NCBI GenBank assembly: GCA_964251965.1
Contig: CAXULQ010000005.1
Span: 186,001-250,000 of the forward strand
Length of the DNA: 64,000 bases
DNA from: Mucilaginibacter_A sp964251965
GTDB lineage: Bacteria; Bacteroidota; Bacteroidia; Sphingobacteriales; Sphingobacteriaceae
Direction: 5' to 3'
Shown: positions 53,481-62,672 of the stretch, piece after piece
Layout of the letters: every line of letters starts with the position of its first letter
Numbering within the stretch: the first letter of the stretch is position 1
Notes under the pieces: model-generated
What the model was told of the DNA's origin: nothing
The model's input: only the letters and a program-made list of their open reading frames with translations
Databases searched by the model: none
Made by a program: the position numbers and the translations under genes

Positions 53481-53859
53481 AACTGACTTAAAGGAAATGC
53501 GGGAAAATGATCCTGCTGGTAAAGAAACTTTAAATAAAGATTATCAAGCAAGTGAGAATTATGATACGCCTGGCCATGTACGTAATCTTTGTTTTGTCTG
53601 GCCAGATGGACGGATGAAATTTATGAACTATGCTTATTTGATTTCTGGGGACTATAATGCGGAAGAATGCAGTATAACACTTTTATTTACCAATTATAAA
53701 ATTGTGATTTCCGGTATTAATCTCAAGGGATTATTTATAGATTTAGTTATACACAATCCGAAAATAATTTCTTGTAATAATCTCAGATATGCCGATATAA
53801 TACAAGAAGAGTGTGTAAACATTTATGAAATAGTTATCCTCGAAAGAAGTCAGAATTGA
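53464..53859 (+). CDS. Hypothetical protein overlapping the relaxase gene
   Basis: 131 residues, overlapping the relaxase stop by 17 bp, so probably co-translated. The sequence reads like a cytosolic alpha/beta domain (LCFVWPDGRMKFMNYAYLIS, ITLLFTNYKIVISGINLKGL). No family is recognised. AT-richer than the relaxase, like the cargo that follows. Confidence 0.5.
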   Translation: MTLNFKTDLKEMRENDPAGKETLNKDYQASENYDTPGHVRNLCFVWPDGRMKFMNYAYLISGDYNAEECSITLLFTNYKIVISGINLKGLFIDLVIHNPKIISCNNLRYADIIQEECVNIYEIVILERSQN

Positions 53860-53920
53860 TAATTCTGATTTAATTGAGTACAAGTAAAAGAGTTATGATG
53901 GTTATGCTATTGGGAAACTT

Positions 53921-54667
53921 ATGACGCAAAGGAATGATAATGTCACAAGAAGTATCGTGTGTGTTGGAGATAGTAATACCAAGGGACGGTATTGTTTTAA
54001 TTGGGTTAGATATCTATCCAAAAAGTTTAGAAATAAGAAATACGATGTAATTAACGAGGGTGTAAATGGAGACTTAGCTTTTAATGTTTTAGAAAGAATA
54101 GAAAAAATAGTTTTAAAGAAGCCTAAATATATTGTAATTCTCGTTGGAAGTAATGATATCAACGCAACGCTTTCTGACAAAAACAAAAAAAGTTATATTA
54201 AACAAAAAAAATTGCCTATCGAACCTTCTAAGGATTGGTACCTTTCAAATTTAGAGAAGATTTTATTGAAGATTAAATTAAGTAAAGACACTAAAATTGC
54301 TTTGTCTTCTATACCAATTATGGGGGAAAATATTTATGATGAAACAAACAAAATTGTTAATGATTACAATATTTCACTAGAGAATCTATCACAAAAATTT
54401 AAAGTCGATTACTTACCCTTTTACGAATCTTTGGTATACAGACTGGAGGTAGGATCGAAAAATGGAATTGGGAGGCCATACCAGATAGGCTCATCTATTA
54501 AGATTAAAGCTGTTTTAAGAAGGTACTTATTATTTCAAAGCTGGAATAAGATTTCAAACATACATGACCTTGAATTCTTAACAGATACAATTCACCTAAA
54601 TAAAAGAAGTGCTAAAGTTTTTGTTTCATTAGTTGAAAGCTTTATACTGAAATACGATAAACATTGA
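53921..54667 (+). CDS. SGNH/GDSL-family hydrolase
   Basis: 248 residues. The blocks of SGNH hydrolases are present in order: CVGDSNTKGRYCFNWVRYL (Ser in GDS), NGDLAFNVLER (Gly), VILVGSNDINATL (GxND) and TDTIHLNKRSAKV (Asp and His). No signal peptide, so cytosolic. The family hydrolyses esters and lipids. It starts an AT-rich three-gene set with a membrane protein and a GDPD, an unusual cargo for a mobilisable element. Confidence 0.85.
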   Translation: MTQRNDNVTRSIVCVGDSNTKGRYCFNWVRYLSKKFRNKKYDVINEGVNGDLAFNVLERIEKIVLKKPKYIVILVGSNDINATLSDKNKKSYIKQKKLPIEPSKDWYLSNLEKILLKIKLSKDTKIALSSIPIMGENIYDETNKIVNDYNISLENLSQKFKVDYLPFYESLVYRLEVGSKNGIGRPYQIGSSIKIKAVLRRYLLFQSWNKISNIHDLEFLTDTIHLNKRSAKVFVSLVESFILKYDKH

Positions 54668-54701
54668 AATTTTTCAAATACAATTAATTAACTTTTTCTA
54701 A

Positions 54702-55454
54702 ATGGTAGATCCTACAGCAATTATTTCTATTTCTCTTACCGCAATTTTTGGGATATCTGCTTGGGTATATGCACAGGTAAATTTGAGGGAAGTAAAGAGA
54801 CAAAGTAAAATCGCACTTGAGAGAGTAAATCAAAAATTAGAAGTTTCTCAAACAGAGATATACGAACTAAAAAACGGTATTCCAAACGATATAGAAACAT
54901 CGGAAAATGTTCACGAGTCCTTATTAAGGTTAAACGATATTATTAAGAACCAAGGTCAAAAAAATAAAAAGGTTAGTATTAAAATCTTCGGCTTGGACTT
55001 ACAAACCGTTATGCCATGGTTTATGACTAAAATAATTCATGACGATTTCTATAATGATATTTATATTGATTTTAAATGCATGCTTATTAATCCAGATTTA
55101 AATATAATCAGACCCTTAATAAATGGACACAGCGATATCTCGAAAGATGCCATTCATAATTCGATCAAAAACGCGTTAGCCATTGGTGATATTCCTAATA
55201 TCGATAGACTAACTTTTGAAATGCGTCAATATAGCCTCCTCCCAATTGTTCATGGATTCATGGTTGATGATGAATTTATTGGAATTGCCTTTACTGAAAT
55301 TGAAAATAAAAAATTATATGGTGGAATTTACCAATACATTCACGGTACTAAAAATGCTGAATCAAGGTTCATGAAACATTTATTTGGCATTTTTAGTAGT
55401 TGGTTTGATTTCTACTGGGGTAATTCAAAATTAATTACATTAATAAATAAATAA
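54702..55454 (+). CDS. Membrane-anchored protein with PLD-like or DUF5919-like C-domain, unknown
   Basis: 250 residues with one N-terminal membrane helix (AIISISLTAIFGISAWVYA), a coiled-coil segment and a soluble domain (about 85-250: SIKIFGLDLQTVMPWF, IDFKCMLINPDLNIIRPL, HGFMVDDEFIGIAFTEI, GGIYQYIHGT). The strand pattern resembles phospholipase-D-like folds, but the HKD motif is absent. It is 34 bp after the SGNH gene and 3 bp before the GDPD gene, so the three are an operon. Confidence 0.5.
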   Translation: MVDPTAIISISLTAIFGISAWVYAQVNLREVKRQSKIALERVNQKLEVSQTEIYELKNGIPNDIETSENVHESLLRLNDIIKNQGQKNKKVSIKIFGLDLQTVMPWFMTKIIHDDFYNDIYIDFKCMLINPDLNIIRPLINGHSDISKDAIHNSIKNALAIGDIPNIDRLTFEMRQYSLLPIVHGFMVDDEFIGIAFTEIENKKLYGGIYQYIHGTKNAESRFMKHLFGIFSSWFDFYWGNSKLITLINK

Positions 55455-55457
55455 TGT

Positions 55458-56165
55458 ATGAAAATCATTGGTCACAGAGGTTTTGCTGGGTTAAAATTTG
55501 AAAATACAATTCAAGGTATACGGCATGCTATAAACGAAAAGATTGATTTTGTAGAAATTGATGTCCAAAAAACTTTCAATGATAAATTAATTGTTTTTCA
55601 TGATAGTTTTTATGATCGCTTGACAAACTATCAAGGCAATGTCAAAGATCTATTGGACCCTCAAAACCTCGAAATTACACTAAAAAATGGGGATAGCATT
55701 CCATTATTAAAAGACGTGATTTTAACGGTTAAAGATAAAATAGGTTTATTTGTTGAAGTTAAAGACGAAGAAACATTTGAAGAGATATATTTAGAATTAC
55801 AAGAACATCTTTCCGAAGATCAATTTATTATTGGCTCGTTTTTTCATGAAGGACTATTTCAGATCAAAGAGAAATATCCGTCATTAAGAACCGCTATCAT
55901 AATCGAAGCTGTAATTAAAGACTTCTCGAAATATTTAGATGAAATTGATTGTGAATTTGTAGTATTGTCTATTGATACGTTTAACGAACCTACAGTCAAG
56001 ATAATACAATCTCATAACAAGAAATTAATATTTTACGGTTTAAAATACAAACCAGAATTTCTCTTGGCATATAAGGCCAAAGCTTACGGCGTTATCACAG
56101 ACTTTCCGTCTGAAGCACGTGCGTACATCAAAAACCTATATAACCTTGATAGTTCTACCTATTAG
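55458..56165 (+). CDS. Glycerophosphodiester phosphodiesterase family protein
   Basis: 235 residues without signal peptide. GDPD motifs: IGHRGFAGLKFENT (His and Glu), DFVEIDVQKTFNDKLIVFHD (E-x-D and HD), with GLFVEVKDEETFEEI (Glu/Lys) and VITDFPSEARAYI at the end. The substrate could be a cytosolic glycerophosphodiester. Co-transcribed with the SGNH and membrane genes. A 370-bp gap (56166-56535) follows, with only a terminator at its end. Confidence 0.85.
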   Translation: MKIIGHRGFAGLKFENTIQGIRHAINEKIDFVEIDVQKTFNDKLIVFHDSFYDRLTNYQGNVKDLLDPQNLEITLKNGDSIPLLKDVILTVKDKIGLFVEVKDEETFEEIYLELQEHLSEDQFIIGSFFHEGLFQIKEKYPSLRTAIIIEAVIKDFSKYLDEIDCEFVVLSIDTFNEPTVKIIQSHNKKLIFYGLKYKPEFLLAYKAKAYGVITDFPSEARAYIKNLYNLDSSTY

Positions 56166-56497
56166 ACTAAATATAAATACTTCGATAATATTATTTGATT
56201 ATTTAGTTTATGCCGCTATTAATCTATAAATTGGATACCGACTTAACCGAACCGTCATGTACTTGCAATGCATTGAGATCACTATTAAGTAATGACGGTA
56301 AATTTTAAGAGCTAAGTGTTGCTGTTTGCCAGGCATTATCTTAAAATCATGGGAAAAAACTGTTGGTGAGCCTGTGCTTTAAACAATCCTGCGTTTTTAC
56401 AAACTCGGTTATCAGCTTAGTTGCCTTTTGTTCCGCCTTGTTATTATTAAGCCACTTAGGCAGTGACCAATATTGTTAATGTGCCTAATGAATAAAA

Positions 56498-56530
56498 AAA
56501 CAGCCAGTATTTTATGATACCGGCTGTTTT
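56498..56530 (-). terminator. Terminator of the ArdC-like gene
   Basis: AAACAGCC pairs with GGCTGTTT; inner bases GTAT/ATAC extend the stem. On the minus strand the hairpin is followed by a T-rich run. It lies immediately after the stop of the ArdC-like gene. Confidence 0.75.
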
Positions 56531-56535
56531 AAAAA

Positions 56536-57453
56536 TTAAGGTTGCAAGCTACGGAGGTACTCTACCGCTTTACTGCCTTCACTGGCTACCCGGAAAATAC
56601 AACGGTTATCTTCTTTCAGAATTTTCAGCCAGTGATCGATATAACCGGCATGACCGCCCTTCTCGGCTGTTCTTAAACCAAAGCCTGCGGTAAGAAAGCT
56701 GGCACCAAACTCTGCGATCAGTTCTTCGTTTGCGTAGTCTTGGTCACCGAATTTTTTACCTTTTACGCGGTTGAGGCGATTCTCCGCACCTGACCAGTGT
56801 ACTAACTCATGAAATAGCGTGGCAACGTAATTCTCGGTTGCCGCGCAGGTTTCGGTATCAATAAAGCTTTCGATTTTGGGCATGGAGATCTTATCAGTTT
56901 TGCGATTATAAGAAGCTCCGCCTTTGTGATGGCCGATAATAGCTCCGGTATTTAGAATGAATTGATCGACGGCTTCAATTTTCTCATAACTTGGCTTGTG
57001 ATTGGTGGCTTCGCTTATTTCGGGTTGAACGAAACTTGCCAACTGGCACCGGTTAAAGACGTAAGAGGATTTCAGAAACGGTATCTTTTGTAGTTCGCCA
57101 TCTTGTTCTTTTTCAATCGTATCGTAATAAACGACCAAGCTGCCTTTTTCACCTTTGCGGATGCTTTCTTTGTTCGACTGCCATTGTTTGAAGCTGCCCC
57201 AGTCGTCGGTCTTGAAGTTGTTTTTGATGGAGGACGACCATAGAAGCACAATATTAATGCCCCGGTAGTAGTTGCCCGTTGTTTTATTTCTCGGCAGGCC
57301 CAATGAAGGGGAATCATCTGTCCATGGCTGTTTCCAGGGAATAACGCCTTTTTCGAGCTGTTCAATGATAATATTGGTAACGAGATCATGGACGTCTAAG
57401 CGAGGCACGGTAAAAGTTTCGCCTGCTTCGGATGGTGATAGTTGCTTTGCCAT
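56536..57453 (-). CDS. ArdC-like antirestriction protein (zincin)
   Basis: Start placed at 57453 (MAKQLSPSEAGETF), which has AAAGG 10 nt upstream; the frame opens at 57489. The N-terminal ArdC domain (LVTNIIIEQLEKGVIPWKQP, NYYRGINIVLLW) is followed by a zinc metallopeptidase-like domain with ATLFHELVHWSGAENRLNR (HELVH) and YANEELIAEFGASFL. ArdC proteins protect incoming single-stranded DNA from restriction and are carried by transferable plasmids. It supports the view that this element was mobile. Confidence 0.9.
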   Translation of the reverse strand: MAKQLSPSEAGETFTVPRLDVHDLVTNIIIEQLEKGVIPWKQPWTDDSPSLGLPRNKTTGNYYRGINIVLLWSSSIKNNFKTDDWGSFKQWQSNKESIRKGEKGSLVVYYDTIEKEQDGELQKIPFLKSSYVFNRCQLASFVQPEISEATNHKPSYEKIEAVDQFILNTGAIIGHHKGGASYNRKTDKISMPKIESFIDTETCAATENYVATLFHELVHWSGAENRLNRVKGKKFGDQDYANEELIAEFGASFLTAGFGLRTAEKGGHAGYIDHWLKILKEDNRCIFRVASEGSKAVEYLRSLQP

Positions 57454-57710
57454 TGTATTGACCTTTCTGTTAAGAGTTAATGGTTGCAAGAGATGGCCAA
57501 CCGAAGTTCATGTGAACGAACCGGCTGTTATTTTGGATGGGCGAGTGAATTGCCTGAAAGGCAAGAGAGAAAATAATAGTTGGTGTAGAGAACGGCTTCG
57601 GTTAATCTCGTAGTCAACCATTGGCTCTTTCTTGACAGAAAGGACGAATGGAAATGCGCTTTATTTCTCATTCGATCTTAGGTGAGCTACTTAAAACCGT
57701 TTTTCGTCTA

Positions 57711-58526
57711 TTATTTCATGGCACTTCCATCGAAAGATGCAACATGCCATGCGTTTACATCTTTGTGCTCCTGGTAAAGATTATTTACCGGTTGATGCCG
57801 GAGTTGAAACTGCGACCTACGGTATTTTTCGATAGATGAGGCAGCCTGTTTTCCCGGGCGGTCATTGTCCATCCAGCTATTTAGCAAGCGATAATTATAG
57901 CCGGTGATGTAGGCAAAGGCAGTGGTTAAGTTATGAGTTCCGTTCAAGCAGATGGTATCGGCATGTTCTCTTATTGCTCGAAAACGGGTAAAGGCAGATA
58001 ACATATCCATACAATCCTTGAATAAATGAATGCGCTTTGGCTTGACAGAGGACGAAGCTCTAATAAAGGTTATTCCCTGCTTCCCGACGTAGCCTTTGAT
58101 AAAAGGATTTCGAACCTCAATACCACCTTCTTCGTTCATTAGCCCGAGTGCCCACCAACGCCTGTTTTGCTTCGGATGCTTTATAAATACTTCACTTAAA
58201 AATTGCCGCGCTACTGCAATCGCAATTTTCCGGCTTTCCAGGTAGCGAATCAAGGCCAAGTCTTCCAGCGGCTCTGTACGGATTTCCAGCCATCTTTCTA
58301 CGTCTACTGATAGTAGCGGTGCCGCAGGCTGTTCCGATAGCTGCTCGCCAAACATATTTTGTAGCCAACGCAAGGCGTCGACTTGCGTATGATCTTCACC
58401 AACGGATTTTAGGTAGGCACAAACATGATCGATCGTGCTGCCTCCTTCGATTTCTTTAAAACACCTGGTTCCTATGACAGCTTTCAATTTCTTTATTGGA
58501 ATGCTATTCGCTTGTTCAAGGTTCAT
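57711..58526 (-). CDS. Toprim-domain protein, degenerate primase
   Basis: 271 residues. The Toprim region reads RIHLFKDCMDMLSAF... and NSWMDNDRPGKQAASSIEKY, where active primases and mobile-element relatives have a Glu in place of the Lys (LFEGxMD) and DNDxxG. The N-terminal CHC2 zinc finger is also missing its cysteines. It keeps the middle LRYLESRKIAIAVARQFLSE segment. This is a normal-looking frame with damaged active sites, so it may be inactive or act as a structural replication protein. Confidence 0.7.
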   Translation of the reverse strand: MNLEQANSIPIKKLKAVIGTRCFKEIEGGSTIDHVCAYLKSVGEDHTQVDALRWLQNMFGEQLSEQPAAPLLSVDVERWLEIRTEPLEDLALIRYLESRKIAIAVARQFLSEVFIKHPKQNRRWWALGLMNEEGGIEVRNPFIKGYVGKQGITFIRASSSVKPKRIHLFKDCMDMLSAFTRFRAIREHADTICLNGTHNLTTAFAYITGYNYRLLNSWMDNDRPGKQAASSIEKYRRSQFQLRHQPVNNLYQEHKDVNAWHVASFDGSAMK

Positions 58527-58534
58527 CTGTCCTC

Positions 58535-58726
58535 CTATCGCGCTAATCGGGAATTGAGGAAATCATCAAGGTCTGATCTTCGGTAACGTACCGCGCGGCC
58601 AACTTTGATGGGTTTGAGGTCGTAGCGTTTGGTGCAGTCCCAAACGGCCAAGGTGCCCGGGGAAAGCCCTAAATATTTTGCTGCCGACTTTCGGTCGAGC
58701 AGCGGTTCGTTTTGAACCTCTCGCAT
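58535..58726 (-). CDS. Helix-turn-helix (excisionase family) protein
   Basis: 63 residues: LLDRKSAAKYLGLSPGTLAV, KVGRAVRYRRSDLDDFLNSR. This is the standard Bacteroidota mobile-element HTH of the MerR/Xis group. It lies 8 bp upstream of the primase-like gene and may regulate replication or excision. Confidence 0.85.
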   Translation of the reverse strand: MREVQNEPLLDRKSAAKYLGLSPGTLAVWDCTKRYDLKPIKVGRAVRYRRSDLDDFLNSRLAR

Positions 58727-58902
58727 GGATAAACTCCTATGTTTCGGTGGAAGGGCGAATAAGCCAGTAGAATCAGGTCTTATTCAGTAAATAGGTATGT
58801 AGTCCTAACATATGCCCAAAACTAATGGAATAGGTTTTTTATCCTATTAATGACAAATAATGTCAACGCGATCCTCCTTTTATAAAAGCAAAAAAATAAA
58901 AA

Positions 58903-58930
58903 ACTGCCCTTGCATTTCTGCAAGGGCAGT
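58903..58930 (-). terminator. Rho-independent terminator
   Basis: Perfect 11-bp stem ACTGCCCTTGC/GCAAGGGCAGT with a 6-nt loop, followed on the minus strand by a run of T. It ends the transcript of the gene at 58938-59450. Confidence 0.85.
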
Positions 58931-58937
58931 TAAACGA

Positions 58938-59450
58938 TCAGGCATTTGGAAAGTTGATCGTTGCTTCAATCTCTGCCAGTTTTTCATTGCAGGCAGTGAA
59001 GATGAACTGGGCCACCATGCGGATCAGTCCCGGCGTGTTGGTGGTAAAATCCCGGCCTTTATCATCCCGGATGATGATCTTGCAACCCTGGAAAGGGTTT
59101 TCTTCAAGCTCGTCGTTCTCGCTGGCCAGGGCAACTTCAAAGGCTTCAAGCTGTTTGATCCTGCTGATCAGGTTTACCCGTTGCACGCTTCTGCGGTGCA
59201 GGTCACTTACCAGTTTTAATTTGGCCTCAAGGCTTAGTCCTGGCTTTGCCGGTGCTGCTTCGACCGGTGCCGGTTTTGGCTGTTCCTGCGGCGTTGCTTC
59301 CGGTTTGGCTTTTTCGGCTTCTGCTTTGCCGTTCAGGCTTTTAACAGGTTGGGCGATTTCTTTTTTAATTGCGCCGTTTTCAACAATTGGTTTGGTGGTT
59401 TCTTTTGGCGTTCCGTTCTTTACGTCTGCGCCGTTGTTTTGCAATTCCAT
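58938..59450 (-). CDS. Hypothetical mobile-element protein with disordered N-terminus
   Basis: 170 residues. The first 85 are Ala/Pro/Lys/Glu-rich and probably disordered; the rest is a helical domain (LEAKLKLVSDLHRRSVQRVN, EENPFQGCKIIIRDDKGRDF, FIFTACNEKLAEIEATINF). Similar proteins occur in Bacteroidota plasmids and elements, function unknown. Confidence 0.6.
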   Translation of the reverse strand: MELQNNGADVKNGTPKETTKPIVENGAIKKEIAQPVKSLNGKAEAEKAKPEATPQEQPKPAPVEAAPAKPGLSLEAKLKLVSDLHRRSVQRVNLISRIKQLEAFEVALASENDELEENPFQGCKIIIRDDKGRDFTTNTPGLIRMVAQFIFTACNEKLAEIEATINFPNA

Positions 59451-59510
59451 TTTCTAATGGGTTTAAGGGTTAAAAAATTTGTTAATTGTCAAAAGGCATT
59501 TGGCTTATAA

Positions 59511-59687
59511 CCTCATCTACCGTTTGATATAGGCTCTATAATTTGCGCGTTGGGCTGGCTGACAAGGCTGACGGAAAAAAATACTACCCGGAGCCAAAGC
59601 GCAGGTGTGGAGATTTTTTTTTGCACTCCGCATGGCCTTGACATCCGGAGGGGGGATAAATTTGCCTCTATCAAACGGTAGATGAGG
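59511..59687. repeat. Near-perfect 24-bp inverted repeats around a 129-bp spacer
   Basis: CCTCATCTACCGTTTGATAT continuing AGGC (59511-59534) and its complement at 59664-59687 match at 23 of 24 positions, including 19 in a row. The spacer contains a run of T and a G-rich stretch but no gene. Such a pair may flank an invertible segment, or be part of an origin of replication or transfer. The whole gap 59451-59887 is non-coding. Confidence 0.75.
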
Positions 59688-59887
59688 CTATGCCAAGCAG
59701 ACAATACAGGTTTTGTACCGTTAAAACGTAATGTAGAAAATAGGGAAATTCAAAGGAGCAGCCCCTAAGAATGAACTGGCAAGAGGAAACCAATCGCAGT
59801 GGAAAACGGCGGCATAACATGATGCCTGCCAACAGTAAATGCGGAACGGGATAGGTCGGAAAAGTTAAGGCAAGCAGTACCGCCAGT

Positions 59888-60937
59888 TCAAGATAGCGTG
59901 TACCAGGTCGTCCTGCCGCCACCGCGCAAAACCAGATGGTTCTTGTCGACTAACGAACGGAAATGCTCTTTCAGCGTGTTACGGCTAATCCCTGTCAGCC
60001 GGATCATCTCGCCGATAGTTACCCTGCCGTGCGAACGGGCGTGTTCGATAATTTGCAGGGACAATTCAGCCATATTGGATAACACGATTTTTTCACGCTC
60101 GACCTTTTCGGCCAGGCGTTTCATCTGTTGTTGCATCGACCGCAGGAAGAACATGACCCATGGTTGCCAATTCGGGTTTTCCGTCCGTATCGTGCCCTGC
60201 GTTTGCCGCAGGGCCAGGTAATATCCTTCCTTGCTTTGTTCCACCACGCTTTCAAGGGAACTGTAAGGCACGTAAAGATAGCCAAGCCGCAACAGCAGCA
60301 ATGTGGTTAGGATACGGCTTAACCTGCCGTTGCCATCTTGAAAGGGGTGGATTTCCAGGAACACGACGGTAAAAATCGCCACGATAAAAAGCGGGTGCAA
60401 TGTGCGGTCTGCCTGGCTTTGGTGTAGCCAGGTAATCAGTTCCTGCATCAAAAAGGGCGCGTCGAACGGGGATGCGGTTTCAAAAACAATGCCCACCTGT
60501 TTGCCTTCTACATCAAAAGCAGCCACCGAATTGGAGGTTGTTTTATAGTTCCCCCGGTGCCACTGGTCTTTTTCGCTGTACCGCAGTAAGTCGCGGTGGA
60601 GCTGTTTGATATAGTTTTCGGTAACGGGAATATCTTGCCAAGCATTAAAAACCGTTTCCATGACGGCAGCATACCCTGCTACCTCCTGCTCATCCCGGCT
60701 GTCGAATGATTTGATTTCTAAATTTGATAGCAACTGGTCGATTTCACGGTCGGAAAGTTTGCTGCCCTCGATGCGTGTGGATGAGCCGATGCTTTCTATT
60801 GTTGCAACATGTCGCAAGGCCGATAGTTTTTCCGGCGCAAGTGTGCCTAATGCGCGCCATGCGCCCTTGAATTCATCAATTTCGCTAATAATGTTGAGGA
60901 TTTCGGGCGTGATGGAAAGATTATTGGTTTTAAGCAT
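59888..60937 (-). CDS. Fic family AMP-transferase-like protein
   Basis: 349 residues. The Fic motif HPFQDGNGR (about 197-205) is complete, and the N-terminal inhibitory helix SSTRIEG (52-58) is present, so it belongs to the class that keeps itself inactive. A C-terminal winged helix (RVTIGEMIRLTGISRNTLKE) probably binds DNA. Fic proteins AMPylate targets, and some act as toxins. It is solitary in the element. Confidence 0.93.
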   Translation of the reverse strand: MLKTNNLSITPEILNIISEIDEFKGAWRALGTLAPEKLSALRHVATIESIGSSTRIEGSKLSDREIDQLLSNLEIKSFDSRDEQEVAGYAAVMETVFNAWQDIPVTENYIKQLHRDLLRYSEKDQWHRGNYKTTSNSVAAFDVEGKQVGIVFETASPFDAPFLMQELITWLHQSQADRTLHPLFIVAIFTVVFLEIHPFQDGNGRLSRILTTLLLLRLGYLYVPYSSLESVVEQSKEGYYLALRQTQGTIRTENPNWQPWVMFFLRSMQQQMKRLAEKVEREKIVLSNMAELSLQIIEHARSHGRVTIGEMIRLTGISRNTLKEHFRSLVDKNHLVLRGGGRTTWYTLS

Positions 60938-61034
60938 GGGAATTACCTTTCACCCAAATATACACCCAATTACACCCAAATGCAAGATTTGAAAAAATGT
61001 TTGAAAAGATAATGGTATAAACTGATTAGTCCTT

Positions 61035-62183
61035 CTAAACTGAATAATCCTTGATAAGCAGCAAAATTGCATCAGGCTTATTATCCAAGGTCGAAGTTGA
61101 ATTCTGTTTATAGTTTTCAGCTAAATTTACAATTTTGTCCTTGTCGCTATTTTTCACAAGTTTTAGAGAGATTAGCCGACTGATTGCCATCAAGATACGG
61201 TACTTCACATGGTTGCTTTTCACGGCTAACAAGCTCAAGTTTAATAATCTATCAATGTCGCCTGTTTCTGGCTGCGCGTTAACCATAGTAGCCAGAACAA
61301 TGACAAGCCCTTCGTTTTGTCCTGCTTGGTAAAGATTGACAATATCATCTTTGGTGATATTGTTTGTAACGCAATAAGCAACCATCTGATCCGCGGCCGA
61401 GTTTTTCAGGTTCACGCGGTTACCCCAATCTGGCGCAGTAATGGCCAGATAATCCAGGGCTTTCGTATTCAACTCTGCAAATTTATCTGTTTTATCAATC
61501 CCGACTTCCTCCGGTTTATTGTTATTCGATATGTTTGTATATAAAAGATGGGTGTTAAGCGCTTGGGTGCTTTCCAAGCTGGCAATTTTTTCCGTATTTG
61601 CCACAATTTGTTTTTTGTCTTCCTGGTTTACCCCTCGATCTACTTTTGAGAACACGACTGCCAAATACAGGCGTGTAGAGAGGTAGCCAAATAAAAAGCC
61701 GGTTATAAAAAAACAAACGATCAAGCCATAGGCAAAAGCAAGTGCAGGGTTTATGCCGCTTTTCGGGGTAAGGGCAATTCCACTGGCAAGGTTGGAGGCT
61801 GTACCATAGAGATATGGCGGAATCTTAGTTAAGTTTACAAGCCCTAAGCCAACAATAATTTTCGTCAGCCAGTCGGAAATTTCAGTGAGGTTTGTATTGA
61901 CTTGTTGGCTGTAATTCCCACCTTTGTCCCCACCATCTGTCGTAGCAGTGCCAGCGGTATTTGTTTGAAGAATTTTCGGTATTCCAAATAGAAACCCGAT
62001 AAATATGCCGGATAGCGAACAAGCCAGAATCCAGGCAATGGAGGTCATTTTTCCTTCCAAGGTTTTCGAATAGATTAAGGCTGCGATTGTGCCAATCAAA
62101 AAAATGACTGACGTGAAAATCAGGATATATTGAAGATTGGAAATGTCTTCCTTATTTTGGTTGTCAGCGGCTTCGTCGCTCAT
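61035..62183 (-). CDS. Four-helix membrane protein of an unrecognised three-gene operon
   Basis: 382 residues. Four membrane helices at about 19-40, 51-75, 108-125 and 148-170 (for example YILIFTSVIFLIGTIAALIY, WILACSLSGIFIGFLFGIPK, YGLIVCFFITGFLFGY). A cytosolic alpha-helical C-terminal half of about 200 residues follows (NLYQAGQNEGLVIVLATMVN; VKYRILMAISRLISLKLVKN), which resembles a HEAT-like or sensor domain. It is the last gene of a minus-strand set with the 143- and 300-residue proteins. No family recognised. Confidence 0.6.
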   Translation of the reverse strand: MSDEAADNQNKEDISNLQYILIFTSVIFLIGTIAALIYSKTLEGKMTSIAWILACSLSGIFIGFLFGIPKILQTNTAGTATTDGGDKGGNYSQQVNTNLTEISDWLTKIIVGLGLVNLTKIPPYLYGTASNLASGIALTPKSGINPALAFAYGLIVCFFITGFLFGYLSTRLYLAVVFSKVDRGVNQEDKKQIVANTEKIASLESTQALNTHLLYTNISNNNKPEEVGIDKTDKFAELNTKALDYLAITAPDWGNRVNLKNSAADQMVAYCVTNNITKDDIVNLYQAGQNEGLVIVLATMVNAQPETGDIDRLLNLSLLAVKSNHVKYRILMAISRLISLKLVKNSDKDKIVNLAENYKQNSTSTLDNKPDAILLLIKDYSV

Positions 62184-62234
62184 GATGCGAGGGTTTAAAT
62201 TTGTTAACTATTGTGATTAGAAAAGAATATGAGT

Positions 62235-62666
62235 TTAAGTTGTAAGCTGAGCCAATATGTCCGAAACCGTTACTACAATGTTTCCAAAATCAAGGTCGGC
62301 AACAGCTCCGCCCATCGCTACAAGCTTCGCGGTGAGATCAATGACCTCTTGAACTTTTTGTATTTTTTTGATCGTCGTTGCAATTTTATCCGATGCTGCC
62401 GATAAGGAGTTGAGGGCACTTGCATTGTTTTGCGCAATCTGCACGGCAGACATTTGAAATAAAACCTTGCTCTTTATAAAAAGGTCTTGCGTTTTGTTGT
62501 TGAGTTCCTGGATACGGTGGGATTCTATATTTTGAAAATTATCATTTATCCAGTCATTGAGTGAATTTGCCGTAAGTTGTAAGATATTGGCAAGGTCAAC
62601 AAAAGAATAATCTTCAGAATCAACACTGGCTAATTCTGGGCTTGTGATAAGTTGTGTTTTTGACAT
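62235..62666 (-). CDS. Small helical protein, middle gene of membrane operon
   Basis: 143 residues, mostly helical with a hydrophobic C-terminal part (LTAKLVAMGGAVADLDFGNI). It shows no signal peptide. It is 6 bp from the lipoprotein gene. Long helices and heptad-like spacing suggest a coiled-coil or pore-forming type protein. No family recognised. Confidence 0.55.
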   Translation of the reverse strand: MSKTQLITSPELASVDSEDYSFVDLANILQLTANSLNDWINDNFQNIESHRIQELNNKTQDLFIKSKVLFQMSAVQIAQNNASALNSLSAASDKIATTIKKIQKVQEVIDLTAKLVAMGGAVADLDFGNIVVTVSDILAQLTT

Positions 62667-62672
62667 GGCAGC

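Noticed and set aside
59513..59704. A 63-codon minus-strand ORF across the inverted repeats
   Set aside because: It lies in the repeat region with low coding quality and no ribosome binding site.
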